Shown here: in pieces, positions 51,093 through 60,403 of the stretch
Position numbering within the stretch: the first letter of the stretch is position 1
How the letters are laid out: each line of letters begins with the position of its first letter
Assembly (NCBI GenBank): GCA_034416335.1
Contig: DAOULV010000024.1
Coordinates: forward strand, 62,001 to 126,000
Reading direction: 5' to 3'
Length of the DNA stretch: 64,000 nt
From: MGML01 sp034416335
GTDB lineage: Bacteria; Chloroflexota; Dehalococcoidia; Dehalococcoidales; UBA2162
Position numbers and translations under genes: made by a program
Notes under the pieces: generated by a model
The model's input: only the letters and a program-made list of their open reading frames with translations
What the model was told of the DNA's origin: nothing
Databases searched by the model: none

Positions 51093-53843
51093 ATGGAACA
51101 GCCTTCGGTCTGCTGGCATAATCTCTTACCGGAAGACGCCCTATCTGAAACGAACTCACAGGAAAACGGCCTTACCGATATCGAAGCCGGAAGACGCCTG
51201 GGAAAATACGGGTTCAACGAGCTGCGGGGCAGGGAAAAACCTTCTCTGATTAAGGTATTTTTAAGACAGTTTCTCAGTCCCCTGATTTACGTCCTGCTGG
51301 CTGCCGGAATCATATCCCTGGTATCGCAGTCCTTTACCGGAGAGAAACACTATATAGACGCAGCCGTTGTCTTCGGCGTTATTATACTCAATGCAATAAT
51401 CGGCACCTTACAGGAAACCCGAGCTGAAAAAGCGATGGAAGCTCTGCTGGAAATGGCGGCTCCCGGGGCTACAGTAAAGCGTGACGGTAATATCCGGACA
51501 ATACCGGCGCGTGAGATTGTTCCCGGGGACATCGTTCTGCTCGAATCCGGTGATAAAGTCCCGGCGGATATCAGGCTCCTTGAAAGCTCTAACCTCAGGG
51601 CCGACGAGTCCGCCCTAACCGGAGAATCGATACCGGTCGAAAAGCACCCTGCAGCGGTACCGGAAGACGCCATAATTGCCGAAAGAACCGATATGCTGTT
51701 TATGAGTACCATCGTTACGAGCGGCAGGGCGACAGGCCTGGCAGTACTGACCGGTATGGATACCGAGATAGGAAAAATCGCCACGGGTCTGGCGGAAGTC
51801 AAGCAGGAAGAAACTCCGCTACAGACAAACATTAAAAAACTCAGCCGGTATCTGGTGTGGGTTTTCCTGGGCGTAAGCGCCCTGCTTGTCATCGTGGGAC
51901 TCATTCAGGGGCTTAAGCTTTTCGATTTATTCCTGCTGGCTGTCGCTGCAGCGGTGGCATCTATTCCAGAAGGACTGCCGGCAGTAGTAACGGTCGTGCT
52001 GGCAATCGGTATGCGGGCTATGGCACGGCGTAACTCAATAGTACGGAGACTCGTCGCCGTCGAAACACTCGGTTCGGCTACCGTTATCTGCTCTGACAAG
52101 ACCGGAACGTTAACGCTTAACCAGATGACCGTGCGCCGGATTTTTACTGACGACGGATTTATCGAGATTACCGGCGAGGGCTATACGCCGGCAGGAGAAT
52201 TCCTGAAGGACAGCAGCCGTATCGACCCTGCCGATAACGAGCATCTGCTGCACCTGCTGCAGGCCGGAGTACTCTGTAATGACGCTTCCCTGACTGAAAA
52301 CGAAGGCAAACCGGGAATATTCGGCGACCCGACCGAAGGCGCCCTGGTAGTTGTCGCCGCTAAAGCAGGTCTGGATAAAGACGAACTGGAGAAGACCTAT
52401 CCACGCGAAGACGAACTCCCTTTTGCCAGTGAAAAACAATATATGGTTACGCTGCACTATATGGCCACTCTTCATTCCCGGGGAGAGAAAAAAACGGCGT
52501 ATATAAAGGGCTCGGCGGAGAAGATTCTTGGTTACTGTACCGGCATCCTTAAAAACAACCAGACAGCGGTTATCACTGATACCGATAAATCCATGGTATC
52601 CGAAGCCGCATTGAAAATGGGAGAGGATGCCCTCAGGGTAATAGCTGTCGCCTGCCGTGACTTTACCAAAAAAGAAGATAAACTGACCGATGACGATATT
52701 CAGAATAACCTGACGTTTATCGGCTTGATGGGGATGGCAGACCCTCCACGTGATGAAGCTAAAGAAGCGATAGGACTGTGTAAACAGGCGGGAATCGACG
52801 TCAAGATGATAACCGGTGACAACAAAATAACGGCGGAATCGGTGGCACGCCAGATAAATCTTCCCACAGGACGCGCGGTAACCGGAGCCGAAATACAGAA
52901 GATGAGCGACGCTGAACTGGCATCGGAGATAAAGAATATTTCGGTTTTCGCGCGAATCGAACCGATGCACAAACTGAGAATAGTAAGCGCCCTTAAAGCA
53001 AACGGTGAAATTGTGGCGATGACCGGTGACGGGGTAAACGACGCTCCGGCATTGAAGGCATCCGATATCGGCGTATCAATGGGTATCACCGGGACCGATG
53101 TTGCCAAAGAAGCATCCGATATGGTCTTGGCGGACGACAATTTCGCATCGGTCGTTTCGGCGGTCGACGAAGGTCGGGCTATCTTTAATCGGCTGAGGAA
53201 TGTCCTCTTCTATACGCTGAATACGAACTTAAGCGAACTGGTAACACTGATACTAGCACTTGTGTTCGTCGGTCAGTCTCCGCTGCTGGCGGTCCAAATT
53301 CTGTGGGTAAATCTTGTCACCGATACCGCAGGCGACATACCTCTGGGGACCGAACCTAAGACAGGAGACGAACTCCGGCAACCTCCCAGACACCCGACCG
53401 TCGGATTAATGTACCCCGGTCTGTTCATCCGGATAGCGGTGATGGCTGTCCTGATAGGGCTGGGCACGTTCCTGATTTTCCGCTGGGCTGAAGCAAGAAT
53501 GAGTATCGAAGAAGCCCGGACGCTGGCTTTCTGCGCCATTGTGGCTTTCGAATGGCTGATGGCCTTCAGCGCCCGTTCGGACGAACATACGATATTAAAA
53601 CTCGGAATCTTTCGTAACAGAATACTCGTGTTTTCAATCGGGCTGGCCGTGCTGCTACAGATCGCCGTAGTCTATGTGCCATTCCTGCAGACGGCATTCA
53701 ACACTTATCCGTTAACACCCGGCGATTGGGGGATTGTAGTAGCCGCCTCCGGCGGACTGTTTATCATCGAAGAAATCCGTAAAGCCGTTTTCCCCGGTCT
53801 CTACAGCATGGGTAAATATAATCCGGTCAGGGGGAAATACTAA
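51093..53843 (+). CDS. Calcium-type P2A cation-transporting ATPase
   Basis: A 916-residue P-type ATPase with about 10 membrane segments. The phosphorylated Asp335 is in SDKTGTLTLNQM, the actuator loop is SALTGESIPVEK and the hinge is MTGDGVNDAPALKASDIG. Calcium-site residues of the SERCA group are conserved: VASIPEGLP in helix 4 and WVNLVTDTAGD (Asn, Thr, Asp) in helix 6. This supports Ca2+ export rather than Na+ or K+ transport. The ATG has no clear ribosome site. A TATAAT lies at 51069-51074, 24 bases before the ATG, so the mRNA leader may be very short. It follows the kinase gene by 54 bases. Confidence 0.9.
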   Translation: MEQPSVCWHNLLPEDALSETNSQENGLTDIEAGRRLGKYGFNELRGREKPSLIKVFLRQFLSPLIYVLLAAGIISLVSQSFTGEKHYIDAAVVFGVIILNAIIGTLQETRAEKAMEALLEMAAPGATVKRDGNIRTIPAREIVPGDIVLLESGDKVPADIRLLESSNLRADESALTGESIPVEKHPAAVPEDAIIAERTDMLFMSTIVTSGRATGLAVLTGMDTEIGKIATGLAEVKQEETPLQTNIKKLSRYLVWVFLGVSALLVIVGLIQGLKLFDLFLLAVAAAVASIPEGLPAVVTVVLAIGMRAMARRNSIVRRLVAVETLGSATVICSDKTGTLTLNQMTVRRIFTDDGFIEITGEGYTPAGEFLKDSSRIDPADNEHLLHLLQAGVLCNDASLTENEGKPGIFGDPTEGALVVVAAKAGLDKDELEKTYPREDELPFASEKQYMVTLHYMATLHSRGEKKTAYIKGSAEKILGYCTGILKNNQTAVITDTDKSMVSEAALKMGEDALRVIAVACRDFTKKEDKLTDDDIQNNLTFIGLMGMADPPRDEAKEAIGLCKQAGIDVKMITGDNKITAESVARQINLPTGRAVTGAEIQKMSDAELASEIKNISVFARIEPMHKLRIVSALKANGEIVAMTGDGVNDAPALKASDIGVSMGITGTDVAKEASDMVLADDNFASVVSAVDEGRAIFNRLRNVLFYTLNTNLSELVTLILALVFVGQSPLLAVQILWVNLVTDTAGDIPLGTEPKTGDELRQPPRHPTVGLMYPGLFIRIAVMAVLIGLGTFLIFRWAEARMSIEEARTLAFCAIVAFEWLMAFSARSDEHTILKLGIFRNRILVFSIGLAVLLQIAVVYVPFLQTAFNTYPLTPGDWGIVVAASGGLFIIEEIRKAVFPGLYSMGKYNPVRGKY

Positions 53844-53847
53844 ACCC

Positions 53848-53931
53848 TAATATCTAATCTCTAAACAAATCCAAATATCGAATGACAAAAATATCTTAGG
53901 ATTTAGTATTTAGACATTAGTATTTCTTTAT
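53848..53931. repeat. AT-rich palindromic repeat, family 3, copy 1
   Basis: CTAATATCTAATCTCTAAACAAAT (first 20 bases from 53848) and the tail ending ATTTAGACATTAGTATTT form imperfect inverted ends. The repeat fills the whole 88-base gap between two convergent genes. A longer relative is at 56606-56750. Confidence 0.6.
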
Positions 53932-54822
53932 TTATTTGAGATTTTTAATAAATGATACGAATTCTTCAAGAAGGCGAGAGACTATCCTTTCTTTACGGTA
54001 AATGCAGTAGAAGTCCCTCTTCAACGTCAGACCTTCGATATTTACCACTTTCACCAGCCCCAGCGAAAGGCTCTTTTTTATCGCATAGTTCGAAACGAAA
54101 GCTATACCGGACTGTGATTCTACCGCCGAGACCACCGCTTCCGTAGTACCCAGTATTAGCGAAGGTTTAAACAGGTTTGTATCATAGCCGGCCTTTTTCA
54201 GTAATGACACCACGCTCTTTTGAGTCCCGGAGGCTTCCTCCCTGGCAATAAAAGGTTCCTCGGTTATCTCCATGAAAGAAACACTTTTCCGTCCGGCAAA
54301 GGGATGTCCGGCGGCAACGATGAGTACTATCTCATCTTCATCGATTTTTATGGTCTCAATCTCATTGCCGTCCGGGGCAATGCCGCAGAAACCGACGTCA
54401 TAAGTCCCTTTATCCACATCCTCGATTACCTGGCCTGAGTCGCTTACATCAACCTGGATCTGCACCAGGGGATGCAGCTTCTTGAATTCGCTTAAAATCG
54501 GCGGAAGGATAAAATCACCGGGAATGGTACTGGCGGTCACTACCAGGTTGCCGACTACCTCCTCGCGGAGCTGGTTCATATCTTCCTGCATACTGCTGTA
54601 TTCATTCTGGACTTTCTCGGCGAACGAGAGAAGCCTTTTGCCAGGTTCAGTAAGTGTCAGCTTTTTCTGTTTCCGGTCGATAAGCCGGACTCCAAGGTCC
54701 TGTTCCAGTTTCTGTATTTGAAAAGAAACAGCCGGCTGGCTTATGCCGAGTCTCTTTGCTACCTCGGAAAAATTACCTGTCTTAACTACTTCAACATATG
54801 TCTTCAGATGGTCCAGATTCAT
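53932..54822 (-). CDS. LysR-type transcriptional regulator
   Basis: A 296-residue regulator with an N-terminal winged helix (residues 1-60: MNLDHLKTYVEVVKTGNFSE, then RLGISQPAVSFQIQKLEQDLG) and a C-terminal substrate-binding domain of the periplasmic-binding type. It follows the FGGY kinase gene on the same strand, 154 bases downstream, so it is part of or next to the sugar cluster. LysR regulators usually control neighbouring genes. The ligand is probably a sugar, sugar derivative or acid, but cannot be named. Confidence 0.92.
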   Translation of the reverse strand: MNLDHLKTYVEVVKTGNFSEVAKRLGISQPAVSFQIQKLEQDLGVRLIDRKQKKLTLTEPGKRLLSFAEKVQNEYSSMQEDMNQLREEVVGNLVVTASTIPGDFILPPILSEFKKLHPLVQIQVDVSDSGQVIEDVDKGTYDVGFCGIAPDGNEIETIKIDEDEIVLIVAAGHPFAGRKSVSFMEITEEPFIAREEASGTQKSVVSLLKKAGYDTNLFKPSLILGTTEAVVSAVESQSGIAFVSNYAIKKSLSLGLVKVVNIEGLTLKRDFYCIYRKERIVSRLLEEFVSFIKNLK

Positions 54823-54976
54823 TTTTCGCCTTCTTATAAGTTAATAATTTGTCTGTAATAACCGGTACTTATGAAAAATCGATTAGTCGTATTATATCAT
54901 TACGGAGAAAGTAGCAAAAATCCCGGTCTCTGCCCTCTGTTAATGTGTGAAATTACTGTTCTCATCCAAGCTGGTA

Positions 54977-56584
54977 TCAGTGTATCAGCTTCGTTTCTTC
55001 CAGCTTGAATAAATCCAGGTAACCTCCGGGACGGTGAAACGCATCGACATCATCCCGCCGCGGATAAATTGTCTCTCCGGTGTTCAATAAACCTTTACCG
55101 GTATATTCCTCCACATCGACCGTCTCACCTTCGGACCTGAGATAACCGACCGCGCCGGCAACCGCTGCGCCCAGTGCGGCTCCTCCGGATTCGATCGGAG
55201 TCACCGGTCTGTTCCAGACAGCGGCGATTCTTCTTAAAATTTCGCTGCTCCTTCTGGCTCCACCGGTAACATAAAGTACATCTCCCGTTTCGCGCGTAAA
55301 TCCCTTCGAGTACGTATACACTACGGCAAGCGTGGTCTCGATAAGAGCCGGGTAATCCGCTTCCAGTCCGGGAGCATAGTTGCCCGGCCTGGTAATATCT
55401 ATTATTCCTGAAGGCGGGAACGACTCATTTCTCGGCTGCCAGAACAGCAGTTCTTCTCCGACAGGCGTGTTTTTCAGTGCTTCCTCGGCAGGGCCGTATT
55501 CATCTTTACCCAGTCCGTACATAGCACGCATGTTGTCCCAGACCATTACGCCATTAGTGCGGGTGCCGAACATAAAAGGTCTGCCGATACCGTCGTACAT
55601 AGCGCTGGCATAGCCGTTCATATCCAGGGTTTCTCCGTTGGTGGAAACCATATTTACGATACTGGTCCCCAGGCTGAGTAAATCGCCTGTTACCAGGACT
55701 TTCGATTGTGGATTATCACCCGAACCGGCAATTACCCGGCACGACGGTAAAAACCCATATTTTGAAATGAAATACGCGGCAATATTACCGACCACCGAAT
55801 CAGGCGAAACAAGCGGAGGCAGTTTATCTCTTAAAGCTGGTTCTCCGCCGGGCAGACCGTCCGATACCGCACGCATAAGTTCATCCGACCATATTTTATG
55901 CCGGTAGTCCATCAGTGCTGTTCCGCTGGCATTTCCGAAGTCGGCAGGTACATCCGGATTACCCGTCATTACCGCGGGAATAAAGCTGCTGATAAGCTGA
56001 ATTCCGGCTGTTCTCCTGTAGATATCCGGAAACTTCTGGCCGGTTTTCCTGATAACCACACCGGTAAACCTCAGCGGAGCGTCCGCACCGGATATCTCAA
56101 TCATCCGCTCTTTACCGCCGACATACCTGCGTACGAATTTGGACTGTTCGGAAGTATCGGAGGTCATCCATATCGGAGCCTTGTCCCATGCCAGACTGTC
56201 TTTCAGGATGATATACAGGTCCGACCGCATGGATTCACCATTCATTAACTGCCTGAATATAGCCGGTGCCTGTCCATTCAGGTAGACGTGACCGTGCTGC
56301 TGACCGGAAGTATTCACGACCGCGACGCTGCCGATATCGATATCCTTTTTCAGGTCGGAGAGTAGTGCGTCCAGCGCGGCCAGGAACATGCCAGCCGGCT
56401 GGCTGGCTTCCCCTTCGCCGTCAGGCGGAAGTATATAGTCCTCCTGCCTGATACCGAAAGTGTTCAGCCGGGAATCACGGCAGTAGTTCAGTGAGTATTC
56501 GTGTATAACCCGGCACGATTCCATATCCAGCACTACAGCGGAAATACTCTGGGTACTGACATCGATGCCTAATGAATATTTCAT
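54977..56584 (-). CDS. FGGY-family carbohydrate kinase, xylulokinase-like
   Basis: A 535-residue sugar kinase with the N-terminal phosphate loop LGIDVSTQSISAVVLD, the VVNTSGQQHGHVYLN segment, the probable catalytic Asp in SGTALMDYRHKIW, the LSLGTSIVNMVST phosphate-2 loop and the adenosine motif VTGGARRSSEIL. It resembles xylulokinases, which phosphorylate D-xylulose, but the FGGY family has many substrates. It lies downstream of a family 3 glycosidase and a decayed xylose-isomerase-like gene, which supports a pentose or pentoside pathway. An AT-rich repeat separates the kinase from the glycosidase. Confidence 0.87.
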   Translation of the reverse strand: MKYSLGIDVSTQSISAVVLDMESCRVIHEYSLNYCRDSRLNTFGIRQEDYILPPDGEGEASQPAGMFLAALDALLSDLKKDIDIGSVAVVNTSGQQHGHVYLNGQAPAIFRQLMNGESMRSDLYIILKDSLAWDKAPIWMTSDTSEQSKFVRRYVGGKERMIEISGADAPLRFTGVVIRKTGQKFPDIYRRTAGIQLISSFIPAVMTGNPDVPADFGNASGTALMDYRHKIWSDELMRAVSDGLPGGEPALRDKLPPLVSPDSVVGNIAAYFISKYGFLPSCRVIAGSGDNPQSKVLVTGDLLSLGTSIVNMVSTNGETLDMNGYASAMYDGIGRPFMFGTRTNGVMVWDNMRAMYGLGKDEYGPAEEALKNTPVGEELLFWQPRNESFPPSGIIDITRPGNYAPGLEADYPALIETTLAVVYTYSKGFTRETGDVLYVTGGARRSSEILRRIAAVWNRPVTPIESGGAALGAAVAGAVGYLRSEGETVDVEEYTGKGLLNTGETIYPRRDDVDAFHRPGGYLDLFKLEETKLIH

Positions 56585-56605
56585 ATACTAACCAGTCGGG
56601 AAAAA

Positions 56606-56750
56606 CCTAAGTTCTAATATCTAAACTCTAAACAAATACAAATTTCAAATGCCAAAAAGGTATGTAATACAGTTATTTTAATATTTGTGCTTTGTCATTA
56701 TTTAGGATTTAGTATTTCGAGATTAGTATTTTTTATTTGATATTAGTATT
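56606..56750. repeat. AT-rich palindromic repeat, family 3, copy 2
   Basis: The left end CTAAGTTCTAATATCTAAAC and the right end ATTAGTATTTTTTATTTGATATTAGTATTT are imperfect complements of each other. The centre (AAATACAAATTTCAAATGCC) resembles the centre of the copy at 53848-53931. It fills the gap between the kinase and glycosidase genes. Confidence 0.6.
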
Positions 56751-56751
56751 T

Positions 56752-59049
56752 CTATATAACTTCGAACTCACCTTCAAGCAAAATATCGTCTGATGAGCGC
56801 CCTGCCATTACCCTGAACACACCTGGTTCCACTACCCGTTTCATTTCAAGGTTATAAAAAGAAAGTGATTCGGCTTTTATTTTAAGCTCGACCGTTTTAC
56901 TTTCACCGGGTTGAAGACTGACACGCTTGAAAGCTTTCAATTCCTTTACCGGCCGTGGTAATGAAGCGATGACATCGTTTATGTAAAGCTGTACTACCTC
57001 GTCACCGGCAGCAGCCCCGGTATTTTTCACGTCCACCTTTATGGTCACTTCTCCGTCTGTCGAAATCTCTCCCGGACTTATAGACAGGTTACTGTATTCG
57101 AAGGTTGTATAACTGAGTCCGTATCCGAAAGCAAACAGGGGTTTCGAACTGCCGTCTACGTAATCTTCCCATGATGAAGACCTTCCACCCGACGGCTTAT
57201 GGGCGTAGTAAACCGGAATCTGCCCCTCTTTCTCAGGGAACGACATCGGCAGTCTGCCGCCGGGATTATAATCACCGAACAGCACGTCTGCGACAGCATT
57301 ACCGCCTTCTTCTCCGGGCAGCCAGACCTCTACTATTGCCGCCACTTTATCCAGCAGCCTTTTCAGGGTATAGGGTCTGCCGTTGACAAGTACCAGCACC
57401 ACCGGTGTTCCGGTTTCGCAGACAGCTTCGACCAGCTTCTCCTGGCCGCCGGGAAGACCAAGTTCCGCTCTGTCTCTCATCTCGCCGCTCGTGTAAATAT
57501 TCAGCAGGCCTGACCTGCCGCCGACTGCTATCACGGCAACATCGGCTTTTCTGGCTGCTTCAGCAGCTTTACCTATGCCCTCCCCGGAGGTTTCGATAAT
57601 GTCACACCCTTTTTCGTAGAGTACCTTCGTGTCGGCGCCTAGCCTGGACCTGATACCCTCCAGTACGCTGACTACTTTCGAACTTATCACGTTATCGCCC
57701 CGGTAATCAGTGTCGTACCACTCCACGACCAGTTCCTGTGTATCGGGATCGCGGTGCATCCTGTAACCGTAGTTGGCCGCGAAGGAATAATCGCCCAGCA
57801 GATTCCTCTGGCTGTCCGCACTGGGGCCGATTACCGCAATCGTCGGAATATCCTTTTTCAGCGGCAGGATATTGCTATCGTTTTTCAGGAGGACGATAGA
57901 TTTTCGTGCGACCTCCCGGGCAAATTCCCTCTGCTCGGGAGTATCCCACACCTCAGGTGCCGCTTCCGGTGCCACGTAGGGATTCTCGAACAGTCCCAGC
58001 CTGAACTTCATCGCCAGCACCCGTTCGAGAGATTTATTTATCAATTCCTCAGAAACCTTTCCTTTTTCCACATACTCCTTCAGCGGTCCGGCATAGCAGT
58101 CGAAATCAGGCAGTTCCACATCGATTCCAGCCTTCAACGCCAGTCCGGCCGCTTCTCCGCCGTCGGCGGCTATATTGTGATAGGTCATCAGCTGGCGTAC
58201 TGCGTAGTAATCGGATACCACGATGCCGTCGAATCCCCATTCGTCCCGCAGAATCTTCGTCAGCAGCTCTTCCGAAGCAGCGCAGGGAATACCGTCTATT
58301 TCGTGGTAAGCGTTCATCAGAGAAAGGACACCGGCTTCTTTCACCGCCCGTTCGAATGGATACAGATACACTTCCCTGAGAAGACGAGGAGGGATATTCG
58401 CCGGGGCGCAGTTCATACCTCCCTCGGAATAGCCGTGTCCGACGAAGTGCTTTACCGTGGCAATAACGCCCTTGCTTATATCATCACTCTGGAGTCCCTT
58501 GACGAAAGCTACCGCCATCCGGGAGTCCAGGTACGGGTCTTCGCCGTAGCTTTCTTCAGTCCTGCCCCAGCGCGGGTCACGGGCGATATCCAGCACCGGC
58601 GACAGCGCCTGGTGAAAACCGGTCGCCCTCATCTGCCGACGGATGATTTCCGTCATTTTCTCGACCAGTTCCGGTTCCCATGTTGAGGCAAGACCGATAG
58701 CCTGGGGGAAAACGGTGGTACCCTTCGCCCGCATACCGTTTATGCACTCCTCGTGGATAATAGCCGGTATGCCAAGTCGCGTTTTCTCCAGCAGGTATTT
58801 CTGAACGGCATTGGTATACTCAGCCAGTTCTTTCGCCGGCAGTCCGGTAGAACGGGCTGGAGCGCTTATCTGTCCGATGCCGTTGCGGATAAGTCCGTTA
58901 TCGATGAAACTGAGGTAATTTTTCTCCTTACCTTCGGGTCTGCCGGAAACGCTGCCGAGCTGAGCTATCTTCTCTTCAAGAGTCATTCGGGAAATCAGGT
59001 CTTTTACTTTATCCTCGACGCTCCTGGAACTATCGCGATATATATCCAT
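56752..59049 (-). CDS. Glycoside hydrolase family 3 beta-glycosidase
   Basis: A 765-residue exo-acting glycosidase (beta-glucosidase or beta-xylosidase). The N-terminal TIM barrel (about 1-340) holds the nucleophile Asp280 in GIVVSDYYAV. The second alpha/beta domain (about 385-620) contains VALVL-type strands and the RAELGLPGGQEKLVEAV segment. A C-terminal fibronectin-like domain covers about 665-760. No signal peptide is seen, so it acts on imported or cytoplasmic oligosaccharides. It follows a decayed isomerase gene by 3 bases and precedes the sugar kinase on the same strand. Together these suggest release of a pentose or glucose followed by phosphorylation. Confidence 0.92.
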   Translation of the reverse strand: MDIYRDSSRSVEDKVKDLISRMTLEEKIAQLGSVSGRPEGKEKNYLSFIDNGLIRNGIGQISAPARSTGLPAKELAEYTNAVQKYLLEKTRLGIPAIIHEECINGMRAKGTTVFPQAIGLASTWEPELVEKMTEIIRRQMRATGFHQALSPVLDIARDPRWGRTEESYGEDPYLDSRMAVAFVKGLQSDDISKGVIATVKHFVGHGYSEGGMNCAPANIPPRLLREVYLYPFERAVKEAGVLSLMNAYHEIDGIPCAASEELLTKILRDEWGFDGIVVSDYYAVRQLMTYHNIAADGGEAAGLALKAGIDVELPDFDCYAGPLKEYVEKGKVSEELINKSLERVLAMKFRLGLFENPYVAPEAAPEVWDTPEQREFAREVARKSIVLLKNDSNILPLKKDIPTIAVIGPSADSQRNLLGDYSFAANYGYRMHRDPDTQELVVEWYDTDYRGDNVISSKVVSVLEGIRSRLGADTKVLYEKGCDIIETSGEGIGKAAEAARKADVAVIAVGGRSGLLNIYTSGEMRDRAELGLPGGQEKLVEAVCETGTPVVLVLVNGRPYTLKRLLDKVAAIVEVWLPGEEGGNAVADVLFGDYNPGGRLPMSFPEKEGQIPVYYAHKPSGGRSSSWEDYVDGSSKPLFAFGYGLSYTTFEYSNLSISPGEISTDGEVTIKVDVKNTGAAAGDEVVQLYINDVIASLPRPVKELKAFKRVSLQPGESKTVELKIKAESLSFYNLEMKRVVEPGVFRVMAGRSSDDILLEGEFEVI

Positions 59050-59052
59050 CGA

Positions 59053-59432
59053 TTATCCTTTCCTCCTGCTTTCGTGCACCCTGCGGATGAACTCGTCATC
59101 CAGCCCCAGGGCGCGATAGACGGCATCATACGCCGCGACGGCATCATGAAGCTTCCTGGGCCTGCATTAATACCTTATCGTCGATTTTAGCGGCTATGGA
59201 GTCTATATACTCCCACTGGTAGATGCTGCGTTTTACCGCTTCCACCTGGTCCTCAGTATAGGGGAAAAGGTCGAAACCAATCCCTGAATTGCCGTGCTGG
59301 TGGCCGAGTAGTCGCTCGGATGCCAATATGGTATCCGGCAGGCATAAATCTTGTTGCGTTACCTCCGAATACCCAGATGCCGACGCTGTTTTTCACTCTG
59401 TCCATCAGACGCATTTTCCCCTCAACTTGCAT
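59053..59432 (-). pseudogene. Decayed sugar isomerase (xylose-isomerase-like), internally deleted and frameshifted
   Basis: Three pieces of one protein lie in three different frames. The N-terminal piece (start 59432 or 59414) reads MDRVKNSVGIWVFGGNATRF and MPAGYH, typical of a TIM-barrel sugar isomerase. A middle C-terminal piece (from about 59345) reads ILASERLLGHQHGNSGIGFD, LFPYTEDQVEAVKRSIYQW and IDSIAAKIDDKV. After a frameshift near 59148 the last piece reads LHDAVAAYDAVYRALGLDD and FIRRVHESRR, ending at 59053. About 250 residues of the barrel centre appear to be missing. The shared TGCCGGATAC at the join suggests deletion between short repeats. The glycosidase gene starts 3 bases downstream, so it was once first in that operon. 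Confidence 0.75.
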
Positions 59433-59549
59433 TTTTCGCAGCTCAATGGAATTCTAAAAACAGGAATATTATATCATTCTCCACCGTTTGTGTGTGAAAA
59501 TTAAAATATATGGTTCTGTTTGCATCTGGTTTCTTATATATACCTTACC

Positions 59550-59665
59550 CCCTGCCCCCTTTCCCCCTCAAACGATCGAAATATTTCTGCTGAATACGGC
59601 AACTGTTTGAGGGGGATAAAGGGGGTGAACCGAAAATCATAACCAGAACCGAATAATACTAAATG
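59550..59665. repeat. Dispersed palindromic repeat, family 1, copy C (inverted)
   Basis: CCCCCTCAAAC (59563-59573) and GTTTGAGGGGG (59605-59615) flank a centre that is the reverse complement of the one in copy B. The right flank (ATAAAGGGGGTGAACCGAAA, then ACCGAATAATACT) is the complement of copy B's left flank. It occupies most of the 304-base gap between the isomerase remnant and the nitroreductase gene. The rest of that gap shows nothing recognisable. Confidence 0.8.
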
Positions 59666-59697
59666 TATCTCCCTTAGAAAATACTTCCCGATTATGC

Positions 59698-59703
59698 TAT
59701 ACT
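59698..59703 (+). promoter_or_regulatory. Minus-10 box for the nitroreductase gene
   Basis: TATACT at 59698-59703, with a weak TTAGAA at 59674-59679 (18-base spacing). The start codon is 33 bases downstream, behind a CGGAGGTGTG ribosome site. Confidence 0.4.
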
Positions 59704-59736
59704 TTCGGCTGAAACGGATATATTCGGAGGTGTGAA

Positions 59737-60396
59737 ATGGATGCTCTTGAAGCGATTATCAAAAGACACAGTGTACGTGATTTCAACTCGAAACCGGTGG
59801 ACAAGGACACCGTAATGAAAATAATGGAGACAGCCTGCCGGGCCCCTTCCGGCGGCAACGGCCAGCCTTGGGAAGTATTTATCGCCGCCGGCGCAACGAT
59901 GGAAAGGATACGCAAAGAATATCAGGAACGGGCCAAAAATGCAGCGGGCGGTCCTCCGGGAGGACGCGGAGGACCGCCGCCACAACCTGCCTACATCCAG
60001 GCGCGAATGGCACAGATAAGAAAGGAAAGGATGGAATTACTGGGACTCGACCCTGACAACCCCGAATCCGGCAGGGTGTTTATGGAGTGGGGCGCCCGGA
60101 TGTTCGGTGTCCCGGTACTCGCCATAATCTGTCAGGATAAGGAAATCTCTAATAATATGGACCTCGGTCTGTTTATACAGTCGGTATGCATCGCCGCCCA
60201 GGGATGCGGCGTGGATACTTTCATCGCCGGGGCTTTCTGCTCTCACCAGGACGTCCTGCGTAAAGAGCTTGATATCCCGGATAACCTGAACATCGTTACC
60301 GGCGTTGGACTCGGCTATCCCAACGAGGAAAATATCATAAATACCTACCGCGCTCCGCGGCGGCCTGTTATCGAGGTAGTAAGGTACAAGGACTAA
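59737..60396 (+). CDS. Nitroreductase-family flavoprotein
   Basis: A 219-residue FMN-dependent protein. The N-terminal IKRHSVRDF motif and ACRAPSGGNGQPWEVF are the FMN-binding signatures, and GVGLGYPNEE near the C-terminus completes the site. An unusual Gly/Pro-rich insertion (about residues 69-86, including GGPPGGRGG) breaks the region between helices 3 and 4. Nitroreductases reduce nitro groups, quinones or enoates with NAD(P)H; the physiological substrate is unknown. It is a single-gene unit with its own promoter. Confidence 0.9.
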   Translation: MDALEAIIKRHSVRDFNSKPVDKDTVMKIMETACRAPSGGNGQPWEVFIAAGATMERIRKEYQERAKNAAGGPPGGRGGPPPQPAYIQARMAQIRKERMELLGLDPDNPESGRVFMEWGARMFGVPVLAIICQDKEISNNMDLGLFIQSVCIAAQGCGVDTFIAGAFCSHQDVLRKELDIPDNLNIVTGVGLGYPNEENIINTYRAPRRPVIEVVRYKD

Positions 60397-60403
60397 TTTA
60401 TAT

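Noticed and set aside
57754..58686. A 310-residue plus-strand frame opposite the family 3 glycosidase
   Set aside because: It is an antisense shadow. The glycosidase carries all catalytic motifs.
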